From Cunninghamia lanceolata (Eukaryota > Streptophyta > Pinopsida > Cupressales > Cupressaceae): a stretch of 64,000 nt of DNA. The stretch spans positions 13,956,501 to 14,020,500 of the forward strand of contig BSBN01000140.1 in assembly GCA_027924645.1 (NCBI GenBank), given 5' to 3'. A program made the position numbers and the translations under genes. The notes under the pieces are model-generated. The model was not told the origin of the DNA and made no database searches. It worked only from the letters and a program-made list of their open reading frames with translations. Shown one piece after another: positions 46,604 through 60,000 of the stretch (positions are counted from its first letter, which is position 1; each line of letters starts with the position of its first letter).

Positions 46604-47995
46604 ATGAACTTATCTAATACTTCTAGGATTGAAGTGCTTCAGATGTTGTCCATTGTGAGGAAGCAAGAATGGTGTTCCATCCTGATACTCCAACAAGAAA
46701 ATATTTTCCCCACAGAACTGATGAATGGTGAATGGACCGCTCCACAAGGAATCAAATTTCCCATGCATTCCTTTTGTTTCTCTCCTCTTGTCCCACAACA
46801 AGACTTGATCTCCAATCTAAAACTCATGAGCCCTTGCTTTCTTGTCAAAGAGTTTCTTTACCCAACTTTGATGCTCAGCGATATGATCTACTACCATAGT
46901 TTGTTGCTCCTCAAGTTTAGTTAAGTACATGATCCTTTTATCAATAGAACTATCAAAAGTTCTATCTTCCACTACCTTTGCCAACTTTAGTGCTGGCAAC
47001 TCCAAGGTAATTGGTATCTCCACATTCAGACCATACAGAAGCTAAAATGGTGACATACCTATTGCCCTTTTCAGGGTAATCATGTCTGTCCATAAAGCAT
47101 CGAACAATGCGTTATGCCAATTTGTCTGATTCTCATCCACCAGTTTCCTGAAAATAGTAACTAGATTTTTGTTACTTGATTCCGCTTGACCATTTACTTG
47201 TGGATAATAGTCTGAAGAGTGGGAAAGAATGATCCCATGCCCATAGCAAAAGTCAGTAATCTAGTGAGAAGAGAAACAAGAAGTATTATCTGCTACAATC
47301 TTGTTTGGGACTCCAAATAGGGAAATATTGTTTTCCTTGAGGAAATTACATACCACTTTAGAAGTAGCATGCTTAATTGGGATGGCTTCCACCCACTTGG
47401 TAAAATAATCTATTGTGGCGAGAACATAGTTGTGTCTCGCACTTGATGTTGGGTTGACAGTGCTAATGAAGTTGATGCCCCATTACTGAAAAGGTTCTTC
47501 AATCACCACCAGCTTGAGAGGTAGTGTGGCCAACTTAGGTTTCCCAACAAACTACTGACACAACTCACACCTACGTACCTAATTGTATGCATCTTGAAAT
47601 AGTGTGGGCCAATAGTATCTAGCCCATAGAATCTTGTGAGTTGTCACAGGTGCAGAAAAATGTCCTCCATAGGCCAAATTGTAGAAAGACTCCAAAAGTC
47701 TACTTTGTTGCACTTTATCCACGCAATGGAGAAATACTCCATCAAGGCTTCTTTTGTACAAACCATTGTCCCATAGGACATAGTTAGTAGCCTTCAACTT
47801 GATAGTTCTTTTCTCCTTATAAGACAGATGAGAAGGACACTCACCATAGGTAAGAAAATGAGCAGTATTTGAATACCACTCATCAGTAGTAGTGACAAAA
47901 AGAATAGTTGGTATATCTTCAACTTCTTCTTTTTCATCCCCTGTCTCCTTTGGTACATTATCAATGATCAATTGACACAAAACTCTACCACACAC
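46604..47995 (-). pseudogene. Element D integrase (decayed)
   Basis: HFLTYGECPSHLSYKEKRTI and NGLYKRSLDGVFLHCVD, then GGHFSAPVTTHKILWARYYW, CELCQ, WGINFISTVNPTSSARHNYV, YFTKWVEAIPIKHATSK, VADNTSCFSSH and SSDYYPQVNGQAESSNKNL. The C-terminal part is GDQVLLWDKRREKKG and KFDSLWSGPFTIHQF. The DDE region is recognisable and interrupted by several stops. Confidence 0.85.
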
Positions 47996-48484
47996 AAGCT
48001 TGGTAGGTTTGATATCCAGATCAAACTCTTGGATCTTAGCAATCCAATTGCCTCTCTTTGTTTCAAACTCTTGTTGAGTTAGAATAGACTTTACTGTTGT
48101 ATCAGGTACCAGAACAATAGTATGTGAATTTAGAATATAGAATCAGAAATGCTTTACTGCTTTGACCATGGCATAAGCATGCTTCTCCATATTCAAATAT
48201 TTCAATTCATGAGCTTGGAGAGGACAACTCATAAATGATATGGGGGATTCCACACCTTCTTCATTCTGCTAAACAAGAATGGCTAAAAGTGTATGTTTAG
48301 AAGCGTTGCTGTAAACTACGAAATATTTCGTATAGTCAGGACAAACAAGGACTAGAGCATGAACAATAGCCCTCTTGATGTCCTCAAATGCTACTTTGCC
48401 TTCCAAACTCCAATAGAAAGTAGCCTTACCCTTCATCATGTTGATGATGTGACGGGTTTTCTCTGCAAATTCAGGAATGAACCT
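47996..48484 (-). pseudogene. Element D Ty3 RNase H (decayed)
   Basis: ATFYWSLEGKVAFEDIKRAI, PDYTKYFVVYSNASKHTLLA, PISFMSCPLQAHELKYLNME, KHAYAMVKAVKHF. The first acidic residue position of the family reads Asn (YSNAS). Confidence 0.75.
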
Positions 48485-49201
48485 TCACAGAAAATTCACC
48501 TTTTTGAAGAAAGAATGAACTGCAGTCTTACTAGTAGGTAGAGTAACACTTTGAATGGATTTGACTCTTTCAAAGTCAATTTTAGTTTCTTCTTTGGATA
48601 CAATGTGACCGAGAAGTTTACTTTCTGTAACCCCAAAAACTAATTTCATAGGGTTGAGAGAGATACCATTTTGCTGACATCGTTCCAGCACTTATCGTAA
48701 ATGGTACACATGTTCATGACAGTGTTTGGAGAAAATAGTCAAGTCATCAAGATACACCACGATGAACTTCCCCATCTCATCTCTGAAGGTGAAGTCCATT
48801 GCTCTCTGGAATGTGGTGCTAGCATTGATCAGACCAAAAGGCATCCTGTGATATGCAAATGTGTCCCATAGTGTTGTAAAAGTAGTTTTATACTTATCTG
48901 CTTCATTGACCTCCACTTGATTATACCCTGAAAAACTATCTAACATAGACAGGGTTTCTAAACCAGTTACTGTTTGCAATACTTGATCCATGATGCGTAG
49001 GGGGTAGTTATCTTTTAGGGAAGATTGGTTGAGATTCCTAAAATTAACGCAGATACGGATTTCTCTGTTCTTCTTCCTTATAGGAACTATGTTTGGGATC
49101 CAGGTGGAATGATGAATTGGAAAAAATATCCTTGCATTCAACATCTTCTTAATCTTAGAGAGGATAGTACCTGATATTTTGGGGTTGTATTACCTTTCTT
49201 T
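48485..49201 (-). pseudogene. Element D reverse transcriptase (decayed)
   Basis: ILSKIKKMLNARIFFPIHHS, STWIPNIVPIRKKNREIRIC, VNFRNLNQSSLKDNYPL, MLDSFSGYNQVEV, YHRMPFGLINASTTFQRAMD, FIVVYLDDLTIFSKH, GISLNPMKLVFGVTESKLLG. The YLDD box is intact; TAG stops occur at ~48690 and ~49200. Confidence 0.88.
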
Positions 49202-49714
49202 CTACTTGTGAGGTAATGACCCAGCTTTGAGGGGAATTTCATGTTGAATTTCCTTTGGCTTGAAGGACTTCAGGTCATCATAGGAATATGCCAAGACATC
49301 AATGTAATGGTGAAGGAGTGTAATGAATTTTAACTTCTCATCGGCAGTGCAACATTTCCCAATGTTGACCATTTTGGGATCTGCCTCTGAACTCAAATTT
49401 ACTTTCTCAAATTCCATAGAGGAACTTGAATCCTATTGTTGCTGTTGCTTGATATATCTGTCATGCTTATCAAATAGCTTTTCAATGGAAACCAAACCTT
49501 TTGGAATCTTATTCCCTTTCAGTTGAAGAAACTCTTCACCGGTTTGTGAATCTATTTTGGAAACATATTCCCATGGTGGAGATTCACTACCTTCGAAATA
49601 GAGTTCATCAAAGGTATCTGTCTTTTCCCAGAAAGCTATGATTTGGTTATCATGATTGAACACCTACCAATGGTCAGCATTATCAGGTACACTTGGTCAA
49701 AAGACTAGCTCAAT
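49202..49714 (-). pseudogene. Element D linker between aRH and RT
   Basis: NKIPKGLVSIEKLFDKHDRY and a segment KVNLSSEADPKMVNIGK, CCTADEKLKFITLLHHYIDV, AYSYDDLKSFKP leading into RT. The first string is shared with C. Confidence 0.65.
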
Positions 49715-50140
49715 TGTGTACTTGTTTCCTTTGAAATCCTTATGGGGAACCATAAGGGTTGCAGAGAGAGCTAATGAATCTGCACAATCATTAAACTCTC
49801 TTGGTACCACAAAAATATTGAAAGCATCAAAACCTTCAATGTAATCCCATACACGATTGTGATAATGTCTCAACCTTTCATTCTTGGTTTGATACAAATT
49901 TCTCACTTGAGAAACCACTAATTCAACATCTCCTTGAGCATGAAGAATTTTAACACCCTTAGCATGAGTAGCTTCCAATCCAAGCATCAATGACTCATAT
50001 GCGGCGGTGTTGTTGGTATTGTCAAATTGTAACTTATGAGAAAGGTAAGATATCACCTTGTGGGGATATCAAAACAACTCTAGCTCTAGAACTAGTAGAG
50101 GAACAACTACCATCAAATTCTAAAACCCAAACCTCATTAG
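49715..50140 (-). pseudogene. Element D archaeal-like RNase H, located before RT
   Basis: WVLEFDGSCSSTSSRARVVL, then a frameshift near 50050, LQFDNTNNTAAYESLMLGLE, LHAQGDVELVVSQV, VVPREFNDCADSLALSA. All four acidic positions are present. Same position between protease and RT as in C. Confidence 0.82.
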
Positions 50141-50216
50141 AATTTGATTTTTTGGAATTTCTTTGACCAGAAGATTCTTTTTCATCAGTGAGGGAAGAAT
50201 CTGGCATTACCATACC

Positions 50217-50875
50217 TTAACCTGAACTTTCATCTGAATACTCTTCTGATTCTTCATCTGAATGGTCTGAGCTATCACCTAATGAACTCTCATCTAATGA
50301 ACTAGGAATATCTTCAGTAGATAGGAAATAGTTACCCATTCCCGAGGACTCAAACAAAATTTGAGCTTTGGGATTTACCGTTTGGGTAACAATGTATTTT
50401 GCCTCTTTCTTTGGAAGCAACTTTTTCATGACCCATTTAATAGGTATCCTTGCTTCAGATAGATCCATGTTCAATTTCCCACCCACATCTTTACAAAAAT
50501 TATGTCCGACCAAGATGCAATAAGAGGCTAGAACATCAGCTACTAGGATGATCATTTTAATCCTCTTGTCTGGAAAGGCTGCAAATGCAAATTGAGTATC
50601 TTTGATTTGACCCAATAATGGTACTTGTTTATTTTCCATGGAGAAACATCTCCCAAAGGTCTTAGTTAAGGTGAGGCCAAGGGAGTCTACTACTTTGGTG
50701 GGCATAACATTATTAGAGGCTCTAGAATCTATTATGCAATTGCTCAACTTATGACCATTTACTAATAAGGAAACATAGAAAGGTTCTATTTTTCGGGAGG
50801 TGACAAAGGGAATAGTGACAAGATTATTTTGAGTGGATTTGTTCTTTGAGCAATCATGGGAAACTTTTGGAAAAT
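50217..50875 (-). pseudogene. Element D protease region (decayed)
   Basis: LVTIPFVTSRKIEPFYVSLL leads to NCIIDSRASNNVMPTKV; the active-site loop DSGA reads DSRA, a Gly to Arg change. VLASYCILVGHNFCKDVGGK follows, then an acidic Ser/Glu-rich tail (EESEEYSDESSG). The upstream end at ~50875 is the junction with insertion G. Confidence 0.75.
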
Positions 50876-53800
50876 ATTGTCTTGTAGGGATGGTCTTGTT
50901 TTTTACGTATTTTGTAGTGCCCTCTCGTTGTTGACTTGTAATAGTGGTAGTTCTGCATTGCTCTCTATCAGTCGGGGACAGTTGTTAGTCATTCATTGCA
51001 TTGATATAATTCTGAGACATTTGATTAGTAGGATACTATTTATGTTTATTTTGATCTTGATGAACTATGTTCGACTAACATAATTAGACATGAGTTATGA
51101 GTTGTGATGGCATTATTATTATTATTCCAGTTATGAGGCGAATTAATATTATCATGTTGGTATTTGAATTTGATTAATAGTTGTTATGATATTATTTCAA
51201 AAGCAGAGATGGTGTAGTACTACTTTCTTTGAGTACCCTACTATGTCACGATTCTCTGACTCTCTGTGTGTAGACATATATGTACTTGATCATTTACAAC
51301 CAATTGTTTGAATGTAGGCTGCAGGTACTGAACCTCGACTCCACCTGATATAGTAGGTTTGAGCAGGTTCTTACACCAATGGGTATCAGTGATGGGAGAT
51401 AATGTGAGGTATATTCCACTAGGTCGGTCCTTGTCTTATGTTGTGGTCTCAAGTCTTATTGTGTCGCTTGGTCCTTGCCTTGTTATATTGGTAATCCTAT
51501 GTTGTGTATAGTTGAGTTGTGTATTACAATGTTTAAATATGTTCATGTGTGGTTGGAAAATACTTAAATGACTTATTATTAATAATGCTTCTATTATGTT
51601 ATTGGATAATATTTGTTTGGCTTAGAACTTGGATTGATACCTTGGTTAAATTTTAAAAATCTAGAATTAATTATTCGCTACCCAAGAGTATTTATGTCAT
51701 AAATGGGTGTTACGGTTAATTATTAGTTTATGTTTTTGGTTTTAGAATAATTTTGATATGTGAAATAAATGCCTTGAGTTGTCAAATATGAATTCTCTGA
51801 TTTGTGGAATCTCTATTATTAGTAAAATTTTAAAGAGGAGTGGGTTGTTGGGTAATGGATGCATGTCTGTGTCTATTTTATGAGTTGAATCATTTTTGTA
51901 AAAGGGGGGGGGGGAATCTTATTCTGGAGGAGTTGGAAGGAGGAAAAATAGGGAAATTGGTTATAGGAGTTGGGGAAAATTTTGAGGTGGGACTGAAATT
52001 TGGGTATGTAGTTTTGTCTTTCTCTGTGGAAATCTGCAATTATGTAGTTTATAATTTAAAATTTTGTACAACATGTTGTGTGTGTGAATTTGCATGCCTA
52101 TAGTTCTTGAAGTTTGAATATCATCGTTTCTTGGGTCATTATGTGCCCTGAGGGATCGTATGCTACTATCCTGACCTCACTTGTACCTTGGAAATCATAC
52201 CTAGTTGTTGCAATGTCTAACCTCTATAGATTCTTTCATGTTGGTAAATTTTCTGGTTTAGTTTGGGTCATAATCTTTCTTGAGATCTTGAGCCTAATCA
52301 TCTGTACCCCTTCATGGTAATCTCAATTAGAAGAAATTAATGATCCATTTTAAATCTTTTATCAATTTCCTGAACTATTCGTCCTTGATGATTCTCTATG
52401 TCGTAGTATGGCCTCGCCTAACCTTACCCTTCAGTATGGGGCTATGTAGCAAACCCTCTTGCTATGAGTCTAGATTTGACTTCAACTGAATGCAGCGTGT
52501 TATTTGTAATTATTACCCCGATTAAGGTATTGGAGATTTTACATATCTGTGCCTTAATTTGTGGGACGTTTTCCTCCTCGTTACCCTCCTCTATTTCTTT
52601 TGAAGTTCTTCATTCTAGTGTCTTCCCACCACCCAGACCAAGCACCATTGTTGTGATTGAAGCTCTTTGAAAACTCTCTACCTCACTCTTGCAAGTTGCT
52701 ATTACTTCGAGCCTTGTAATGTTGTCTTGTCGTTGTTGGGTCTCTGCCTATTTGGACTCCCATGGCAGATCAAGGTTGAGATGTTGTGGTTCTTGTATCT
52801 AGCCAGTTGAATTGTGCTCTACTCTGTCTCTTGTCGTTAGAACTCAGTAGATTTATGGCGGGCTGTACTTGGCTAATTTCTGAGAGTGATTCCACCATTA
52901 TCACTCTCTCTGGCCAATTGCTTCCACTGATGGAGCTCTCTCTCTCTGCTACGTCTACCACCGTTTTCCATCCCTCTAAGCCTTCAAGTTCACTTATGTA
53001 ATGCCTTCCTTCTTTCCAATCATGGTAGCGCATGATTTCAGTAAGTAATTTTGGTTCTTTCACTGTCTTGGAAACTTTTGTTTTGGACTTGCATGTAATG
53101 GTAAGAAGGTCATCATTATGAGATTGGTAGGCAGTAACAGTTAGTTGGCAGTTTTCTTAGTAATTTTTGCTGCCACCTGTTGAGGATGGGTTAGTATTAA
53201 TATAGCATTTTCCTTGGTTAGTGGTTGTTTAGTTATCTCAAGTTTTAGAATGTTATGATATACTGCTGCAGTCGTTGGAGCACAGAGTTTGGTCGGTTGT
53301 CATAGTGATGTTTTGTTAGTCACTTTTTGCTGTGTAGTCAGTGTTCAAGCACATGTTTGGTAGTTGTGTTATATTAAACACTTCAGTCGTAGGAAGTTCA
53401 TAGTTTGGTCAGCATTAATAGCGGTAGATAGGTAAGTCAAAGTGGCTTGAATGGTGTCTTAAATAGTGGGTCAATGGAAGTTTTAGTCGGTTAAGCATAG
53501 AATAAATATCTTCTGACAAGTATGTTTGCTAGAGACCATAAGTGGTAACCCCGCAATGGGAATCCATGACCTTTGGGTATACATTTGGTTTGAGTAGATA
53601 ATTGTTATGGTATCATGTTTTGGAGTGTGGGTTTATGTTAAGAAAAGTATATTGGGATTCTAGTAGTCTGCTTGATTGTAGATGCTTATTAGTGAACTAG
53701 GCTTAGTAGTAATTCTAAATCGTAACACGACAGATATGAATCCATTCCTGGGGAAATACGTATGCAATAGTTTGATTATTGAAATGGTCTTATGATGGAA

Positions 53801-54852
53801 GTCATATAAGGTTATATTAGTTTGTTGTTGGAAATGTTATTAGTGAATCTTGCCTTAAGTTCGATCCATAGATGCTTTTTGAAAGAGTCATTTTTTTTTT
53901 CTTATAGATATTTCAATAGAGGTTGTGGATGGTAAAATAGATGGTAATAGTTATAGTTGTTCTTTTCTTTTCATGTGTAATTGATAATTATTAATATTTC
54001 GAATCAGCTGTTCATATAGTTGTGCATGAAATCCAAATGTGACCTAGTGAATTTTTAACATATTAATTTAGATACTTTTATTTAAATAAATCAAGGTTTT
54101 GCTTTTCGATTTCATATGTTGGAAATTATGTGCGTACAATTATAGTGGTTGTTGCAATTGGTAATGGTTTTAGGGAAATGTATTTGTGTATAATTGTGGT
54201 TATTAGAAATTAGTGAATAGTAAAATGTAGTAAAATATAGATATATGTATAAGCTTATAGTAATTTCATTAAAAGTTGTAATTGTTAATGTTAAATGATA
54301 ATATTTGATCCTGAGAAATATTTGTTGTGAAATTAGAAATTGTATGAGTTAGAACTTTTGTATTTTTCGAGTTATAATACTAGATTTCTGTAGTTATGTC
54401 CACGTAAATGATATAGTGTATGTTAAATCATTTCATTACATTGAAAGAAAAAGCCATGTTATGATAGTCAATTTATATCATCCTTTAAAGGTTATGTCAA
54501 GTCATGTTCAAATATGGTTTTATTGGAAAATTCATTGTTGGGAGTAATGATATCTTTGGGTAGAGATTTCCATGATACATTATTGTGGTAGATAAATATG
54601 GTGATGGAAATTGTAGAGGAATTTGATTTACTATTTCTAGTTCATGGGGTAATAATAGTGTATTGATCTCCTTGTTGAATTTTAATTTAATAGTCATGCT
54701 TGTAATATTCCATTTCGTGCTTCATAAATGGTGGATATCATTGTATATGTTATTTTACTTCATTTTAGAGACTTTGAGCCGATTGTCAGTTTAAACCATC
54801 TATTGTTGTTAATGTCATGAACTAGAATTTTCTCATAAATTGATGTTAAATT
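50876..54852. other. Insertion G, left part: unassigned
   Basis: Interrupts D between gag and protease. T/G-rich on the plus strand with a G12 run at ~51904. No gene I can identify. A minus-strand open stretch 52770-53160 (EPKLLTEIMRYHDWKEGRHY and VVDVAERESSISGSNW) has no recognised domain. It could be a long solo LTR, a LINE-like copy (an A10 run lies at the right junction, 63808-63817) or another element. E is inserted at 54853. Confidence 0.45.
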
Positions 54853-55952
54853 TGTTGATAACTAAGAGGGGGGGGGGTGAATCAATTATCTTAATTATTT
54901 CAACTTTCTGAACTTTCTTAATAATTAGTGCAGCATTAATTCAAACAAGCAAACATAACCATGAAATAGAAATACACATGACACAATATTTTTGACGTGG
55001 AAACCCTGTTAAGGGAGAAAACCACAGGGTGATTAACCCAAGATTGTATTCTCTGTTAGAAGAATGGAAGTACAAAATGGCACTTGCCAATTAGGGCTCA
55101 CTGCCTGAGCACACTACTCACAAGAGGCACACTGCCTACAAGAGACACACTGTATACAATTTATAAAGAGTGTAATACAATACTTGAATTGATAAGGAGC
55201 ATCAACATGTGCTGGAGTTTAGTTCTGGTTAGGCTCTGTATACTGATCTGCTGCACTTCATCTTTCCTCTTCTTTTATGTTGCTCTTCTTTCACATACTG
55301 GATCTTCCTTTCTACTTTTACTTGGCTCTACTACTTTTGTTCACACATTAATTACAACCACAATGCCTCTCATAACTAAATTTATCTTGTATATATATCC
55401 ACACAAGTGATTTCATCACCTTTCTAGTCGACACCCGGAATAGTCAATATTTTCCATAAACTCTGATCTATCGGCTAAATCCTTGCTTACCAAGTAATGT
55501 GGATCAAGGATATACTTGTGGAAATCATCAATCATGTCGGCCAAATATAATTTATGCCTTCATAACCTTTACCAACATTAGTAACACATCTGGAATAATG
55601 TCTGATGTTCTACCAGTCAGTTCTTCCTCTGTTCACACTGTCACTTGGGAACCTGACACTCAAGCATTCATATCTCTTTATCCTTTCCACACCGGAGGCT
55701 CAAACCTTGGAATCTATCAGTCAAGATACTCTTCTTGACTTCCCCAAATCTGTACTTCACTGAGATACTTCTGCTGAGAGATCTGGACCTGTTTGTCGGA
55801 CCTTATTGACTACTTTGTTCTTGTTTACCAGACCACAACATTCTTCACTCTGACTTCCAGTATAGACATACCATGTCCTGCAGATGTGTGGGATGAACTT
55901 TGTTTCCATCAATGACAACATTCATGAATCCATATAGTGTCTCTTGCCAACA
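54853..55952 (-). repeat. 3' LTR of element E
   Basis: 1100 bp, close to 61290-62385 with scattered differences. Small ORFs (55084-55410, 55499-55738) occur at matching places in both LTRs but look non-coding. Confidence 0.88.
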
Positions 55953-55965
55953 ATCTCCCCCTTTG
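55953..55965 (-). promoter_or_regulatory. Polypurine tract of element E
   Basis: Minus strand CCAAAGGGGGAGAT next to the 3' LTR, the form common in copia/SIRE elements. Confidence 0.75.
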
Positions 55966-56196
55966 GTATTGATGGCAACACTTAGTTGAAAATGACTAAG
56001 TGTTTACACTATGCTCCCGCTTGGCTGATGCTCTATTTTTATATACATTTTCTAGAGCTCCCCCTTAGTTGGATTCCTCATTTTTCACTACTCTTCACTC
56101 CCCCTTTGACATCAATGGCAAAGGGTAGGGTCCGCATATCAAAACTTTCAAAAATTTAACTATACTTAGGTGCATAAGTATATGCATATGGCATAC

Positions 56197-59100
56197 TTAC
56201 ATATACTGAAGTATGTCTACAAAAGTCAATTGAATAAATTCTATAGCCCAACTTTGTTTCATTCTATCCAAAATTGAAATATGACTGCTTAACAGGAACG
56301 CAAAAGCTTCTGCCCTCTTAAGATCTGTTGAATCATTGGTTCGGGCGGTAGTCTGAGCATTACTTAAGGCCTCATGCGTGGCCTCTAACTTAGGGATAAT
56401 GATCCTTCTAAGTTCACCCATCTGGCTAATTATGTTCTTCCTTTCCTTCTCAAAATTCTTTATTGCATTTGTGATTGCAATAGTTTGACACTCTTGATTT
56501 ACTATGGAGGATGAGAGAGGATCAAAACTTTGAGATAGACTTAATAGTTTATCCTCTTGTTCTTTAACTTTCCTCTCAATATCTTTGGTCACTGTAGGCC
56601 AAGATAAGAAAAATTTGTACATATTTCCACCATCTTTAAGAGCATTTTCCAAGCTCTTTATCCCAATATCCATAACTCTCCTATCATTTGTTATCAGACC
56701 CTGTACTTCAGAGAATCTCTTATCCAAAAAATCCTTCCAGACCTTTTCTTCAGTTGACTTCTCTAGAGAATCAAAATGTGTGCTAACATTGTTGACTAGA
56801 GTTTTGAGATTACCAGATGTGGAGGCTGTGGGATCTTTCTAAAATAATGGCATAATCTTTTCAAGCACTCTGGAAGCAGCTTCTATCAACTCACAGTCTT
56901 CCATGTGAGACTTTAGGAGTTTTTCATTAACCTTTGCATTAGCAAATGAAGCTATCTTCATTGTATGTACCGGAGAAAGAGAATCAAAATTAAATGGTCC
57001 TTGTAGAAGCTCTGGTTCATCAATCTCCATTGTTTCTTTGTTCAGGAATTCTTGGACAGTTTTTGCAGTGTCTCTTGCCGGAGATAGATTTTTCTTTTCT
57101 TTTGCATTCTTAGAGCTATCTCTTGCAGTTTTCTCCCCTTCCACAACCTTTGTACTGATATCTTCTTTTCCCTTCACCTCTACTTCTTTTTCCTTTATTC
57201 TTTCTTCTCCTTTGGATCTTGAGTCAGTAGGGGAAACTGGAGGAGTGATGTTGGTCTGTTCATGTGCCACCTCTTCCGGAGCAGAGGATTCCAAGTCCTT
57301 AGCTGTTTCTGCACCGGTATTCATTACCTCTTCTGTTATTCTCTTAGTAGACTCTTATGTAACACTTGTGGTCGAGGGGTCAATACCCAAGTCCTCTATA
57401 ATAGGAAGATTAAATCTTTTGAAGGCCTTCTAAAGGATCTCTTCTGTGTCCTTGGCTACCTTGTCAGCCTCACCAAGCATAAGTTGATTCATCCTTGCTT
57501 TACTTTTGAACTCATCCTTACAATCTTTGAATACCATATTCATTGTCTTGGGGTCAATTGAAGGATATAGCTGAATTGCTATCTGTTCTCAGATTTCTAG
57601 GTCTTTGGCTTGGGCATTGTTCTTTCTTATTTCTAGTTCCTTCTCCAAGCTTTTGGGGATCAGAGATATAATTTTAATGAATGCTTTGTTGTAGATATTT
57701 AGGTACCTGACTATGGCATCTTGCAATATCTTCTGGTCTGCTTCACCATAATCATCATAGAACTCAACTATTGGCTAAAGATTTCCATCCACTGTGACTG
57801 ATTTGATTATGTCATCAATGTGAAGAGTGGGTTTTTCAACATATTCCTTTCTTTTCTTCTTCCTTCTGTCTGGTAGAGGGTTGACTAGATGTTTTCTTCT
57901 TTTTCTTCATTTTCTTGATTTCTTCATCAGATTCGGTCTCCTCTTCACCCCTTTGATTGGCATAAGCTCTTGTAGCTTTTGTCTTTGTTCTTTTCTCTCC
58001 TTTACCGGATGATTGTGCTTCTGGTTCTGATGTCCTTGAACCTTTGGCAGTGGTAGGTGCAGATCTCTTTGATGATCTGGTCCGGGTGGAAGGTTTTGCC
58101 AGAGCCCTTTCCTCATTTTTCTTTTCTACCTTCTTCTTCTCTTCCTCAACCCTTCCCATCTTTTCCCTGATGGCATCAAGTGCCTCCTTTGATATGCCCA
58201 AGCCTTTTGCAACATCTTCAACTTCTTTTCTTACCTTCCTCTTGATCTCTGGTTGTTTGAGTTCCACATGAATCTTTACACTCAACTCCTCAAAGGTTCC
58301 AAATCTTTATGCTTTTGGGTCCTTTGGCTAACTGAGCATGTGTTGAATATGTAGCTCTACAATTTGTTCATCGACTTCATACCCCATAGGCATGATCTAG
58401 ACTGTCCTTGGCTCTACTGCCTCCATTACGCATTGACCAATGTCTACCATGAAGCACACTGTATCCTTGTATTTCTCAACTACTGAATTGGGGATTCTTT
58501 CTCTGACTTGCATTGTATTTTGAAAGTGCTTGAAGTAACCCCACAGAGCTATATTCCTTGCCTTAGCATCCCCAAGTTCATGCAAGTAATCTCTAATATG
58601 AATTGCTACCGGTTTATCATTTTGCCATACCCATCCATTTGATCCGGGCAGCTCATTCATTAAGTAGAAAAATAGGCATAATATTAGTCCACCATATTTA
58701 AAGGAGTTCTTATTGTCCTTTTTGATCTTCTGTATGTTTTCCATTAATTGGCTCAAAAGAAGTTCATAGAGACCATATTCTGCATTCTTTCTCAGCATCT
58801 CATAGGCAGTATATACTGCAGTTCCGGATATTGAATTCTCCCTACTGGAGTGATATATCTTGTATCCTATTACCATAGATGTAAACTTCATATCTGAGTT
58901 AGTAATATCTTTAATGGTCATTGCCCTCTTATCAAATTTTGATCCGGTGGCCTCAGTTACAATGTTGTTTTTGACAGATTTTAGGACAGGTATTCCTCCG
59001 AAGGAGTGTAAACCAGTTACTGCCCTAATTGCTTCCTTGGTGATTTTGCAAGGTCTGTTAAGCCATAGAAAGTTGTCATGTACCCTACTCAATACATAGC

Positions 59101-59419
59101 AGACCCATTCATCTTCTTCAAAGTAGGGGAAATGAATGAACTGATCAAAATGTTTCTCCTGGATGCCCTTATATTCTGGTTTAAGCTCAAAAGCATCATC
59201 TATCAATTGTTTGTGATAGATATCTCTTAGTTTGAATTCCCCAAACTCTTGAACATTTGCGTGTATGTAAACCCTAATATCTTCTGTGTGCAAAACACCA
59301 TGCAGAACACTAGAGAAGGCTCCTAGGGGATCAACCTCCAAGGATTTGTATGGATGCTTCTTAAATATGGGGTGAGGTCTATCAGAAATCTTTACTATAT
59401 TCAGAGTAGCCATCATCAA
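56197..59419 (-). pseudogene. Element E second ORF: unknown domain plus charged and coiled-coil regions
   Basis: Begins at ATG 59419. The first 340 codons are open (to 58397): a globular-looking domain with VCYVLSRVHDNFLWLNRPCK, ITKEAIRAVTGLHSFGGIPV, GGLILCLFFYLMNELPG. After a few stops a Lys/Glu/Ser/Thr-rich segment follows (57836-58285). Downstream pieces 56839-57324 and 56197-56727 are helical, with a likely coiled coil (KDIERKVKEQEDKLLSLSQS). The pieces share a frame apart from one shift near 57836, and the breaks are TAG, TAA or TGA, so it was one ~1070-codon ORF. I do not recognise the N-terminal domain. Position before the 3' LTR resembles env-like ORFs of SIRE elements. Confidence 0.7.
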
Positions 59420-60000
59420 GGAATATTACTGAGAGATATCAGAATGAAGAATACCATTTACACTTTTTAGGGCACACGATGAAATCTAGATTGAGCTATA
59501 TGAGGAATCATATTGATCTTTGGGAGAGGTTCTTGCAAAGCTCCTTTTCTCTCTTCTTCACATGTGAGTGTACAAATGATGAGAGAATGAACTCTTTTAT
59601 TTCTGAGAAGCCCTAATTTTCATTTGGCAATAAATGCGCAACCTAATTTATTCTGGTTTGCCTTGTTTGTCTTATTTAGAGACAAAACCTTTTCGGATCA
59701 CTGAGATAGATTTTGAATTTATTCTAGGAGAGTAGTGATAATCTTCCTTTCATTAGTCATTTGATCTATTTGCAGATCAAGACACCATAGTTTGAATCAT
59801 ACCAGACTAAACTTGTAAGGAATATGTTTTTACCGAAAGACTGTTTTACCGAATCAATTCTGGAAGGATTAGATTCTTCAAATCTTCTTGCGGATCTCTT
59901 AAATCTTTACCATACCCCTTTTAGATGTTTCTTGTATGAGCCCTTTTAATTTGCAGCTCTCCTTGTGCTAGTTCTAGCACCAATTGACTGGCTGGGGGAA
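59420..60000 (-). other. Element E spacer between gag and second ORF
   Basis: No ORF or motif recognised. In a complete copia element pol would lie here. Confidence 0.5.

Noticed and set aside
52770..53160. Exon of a host gene on the minus strand in insertion G
   Set aside because: Open for ~130 codons, but no recognisable domain and no splice-flanked partners seen; not supported as a gene.
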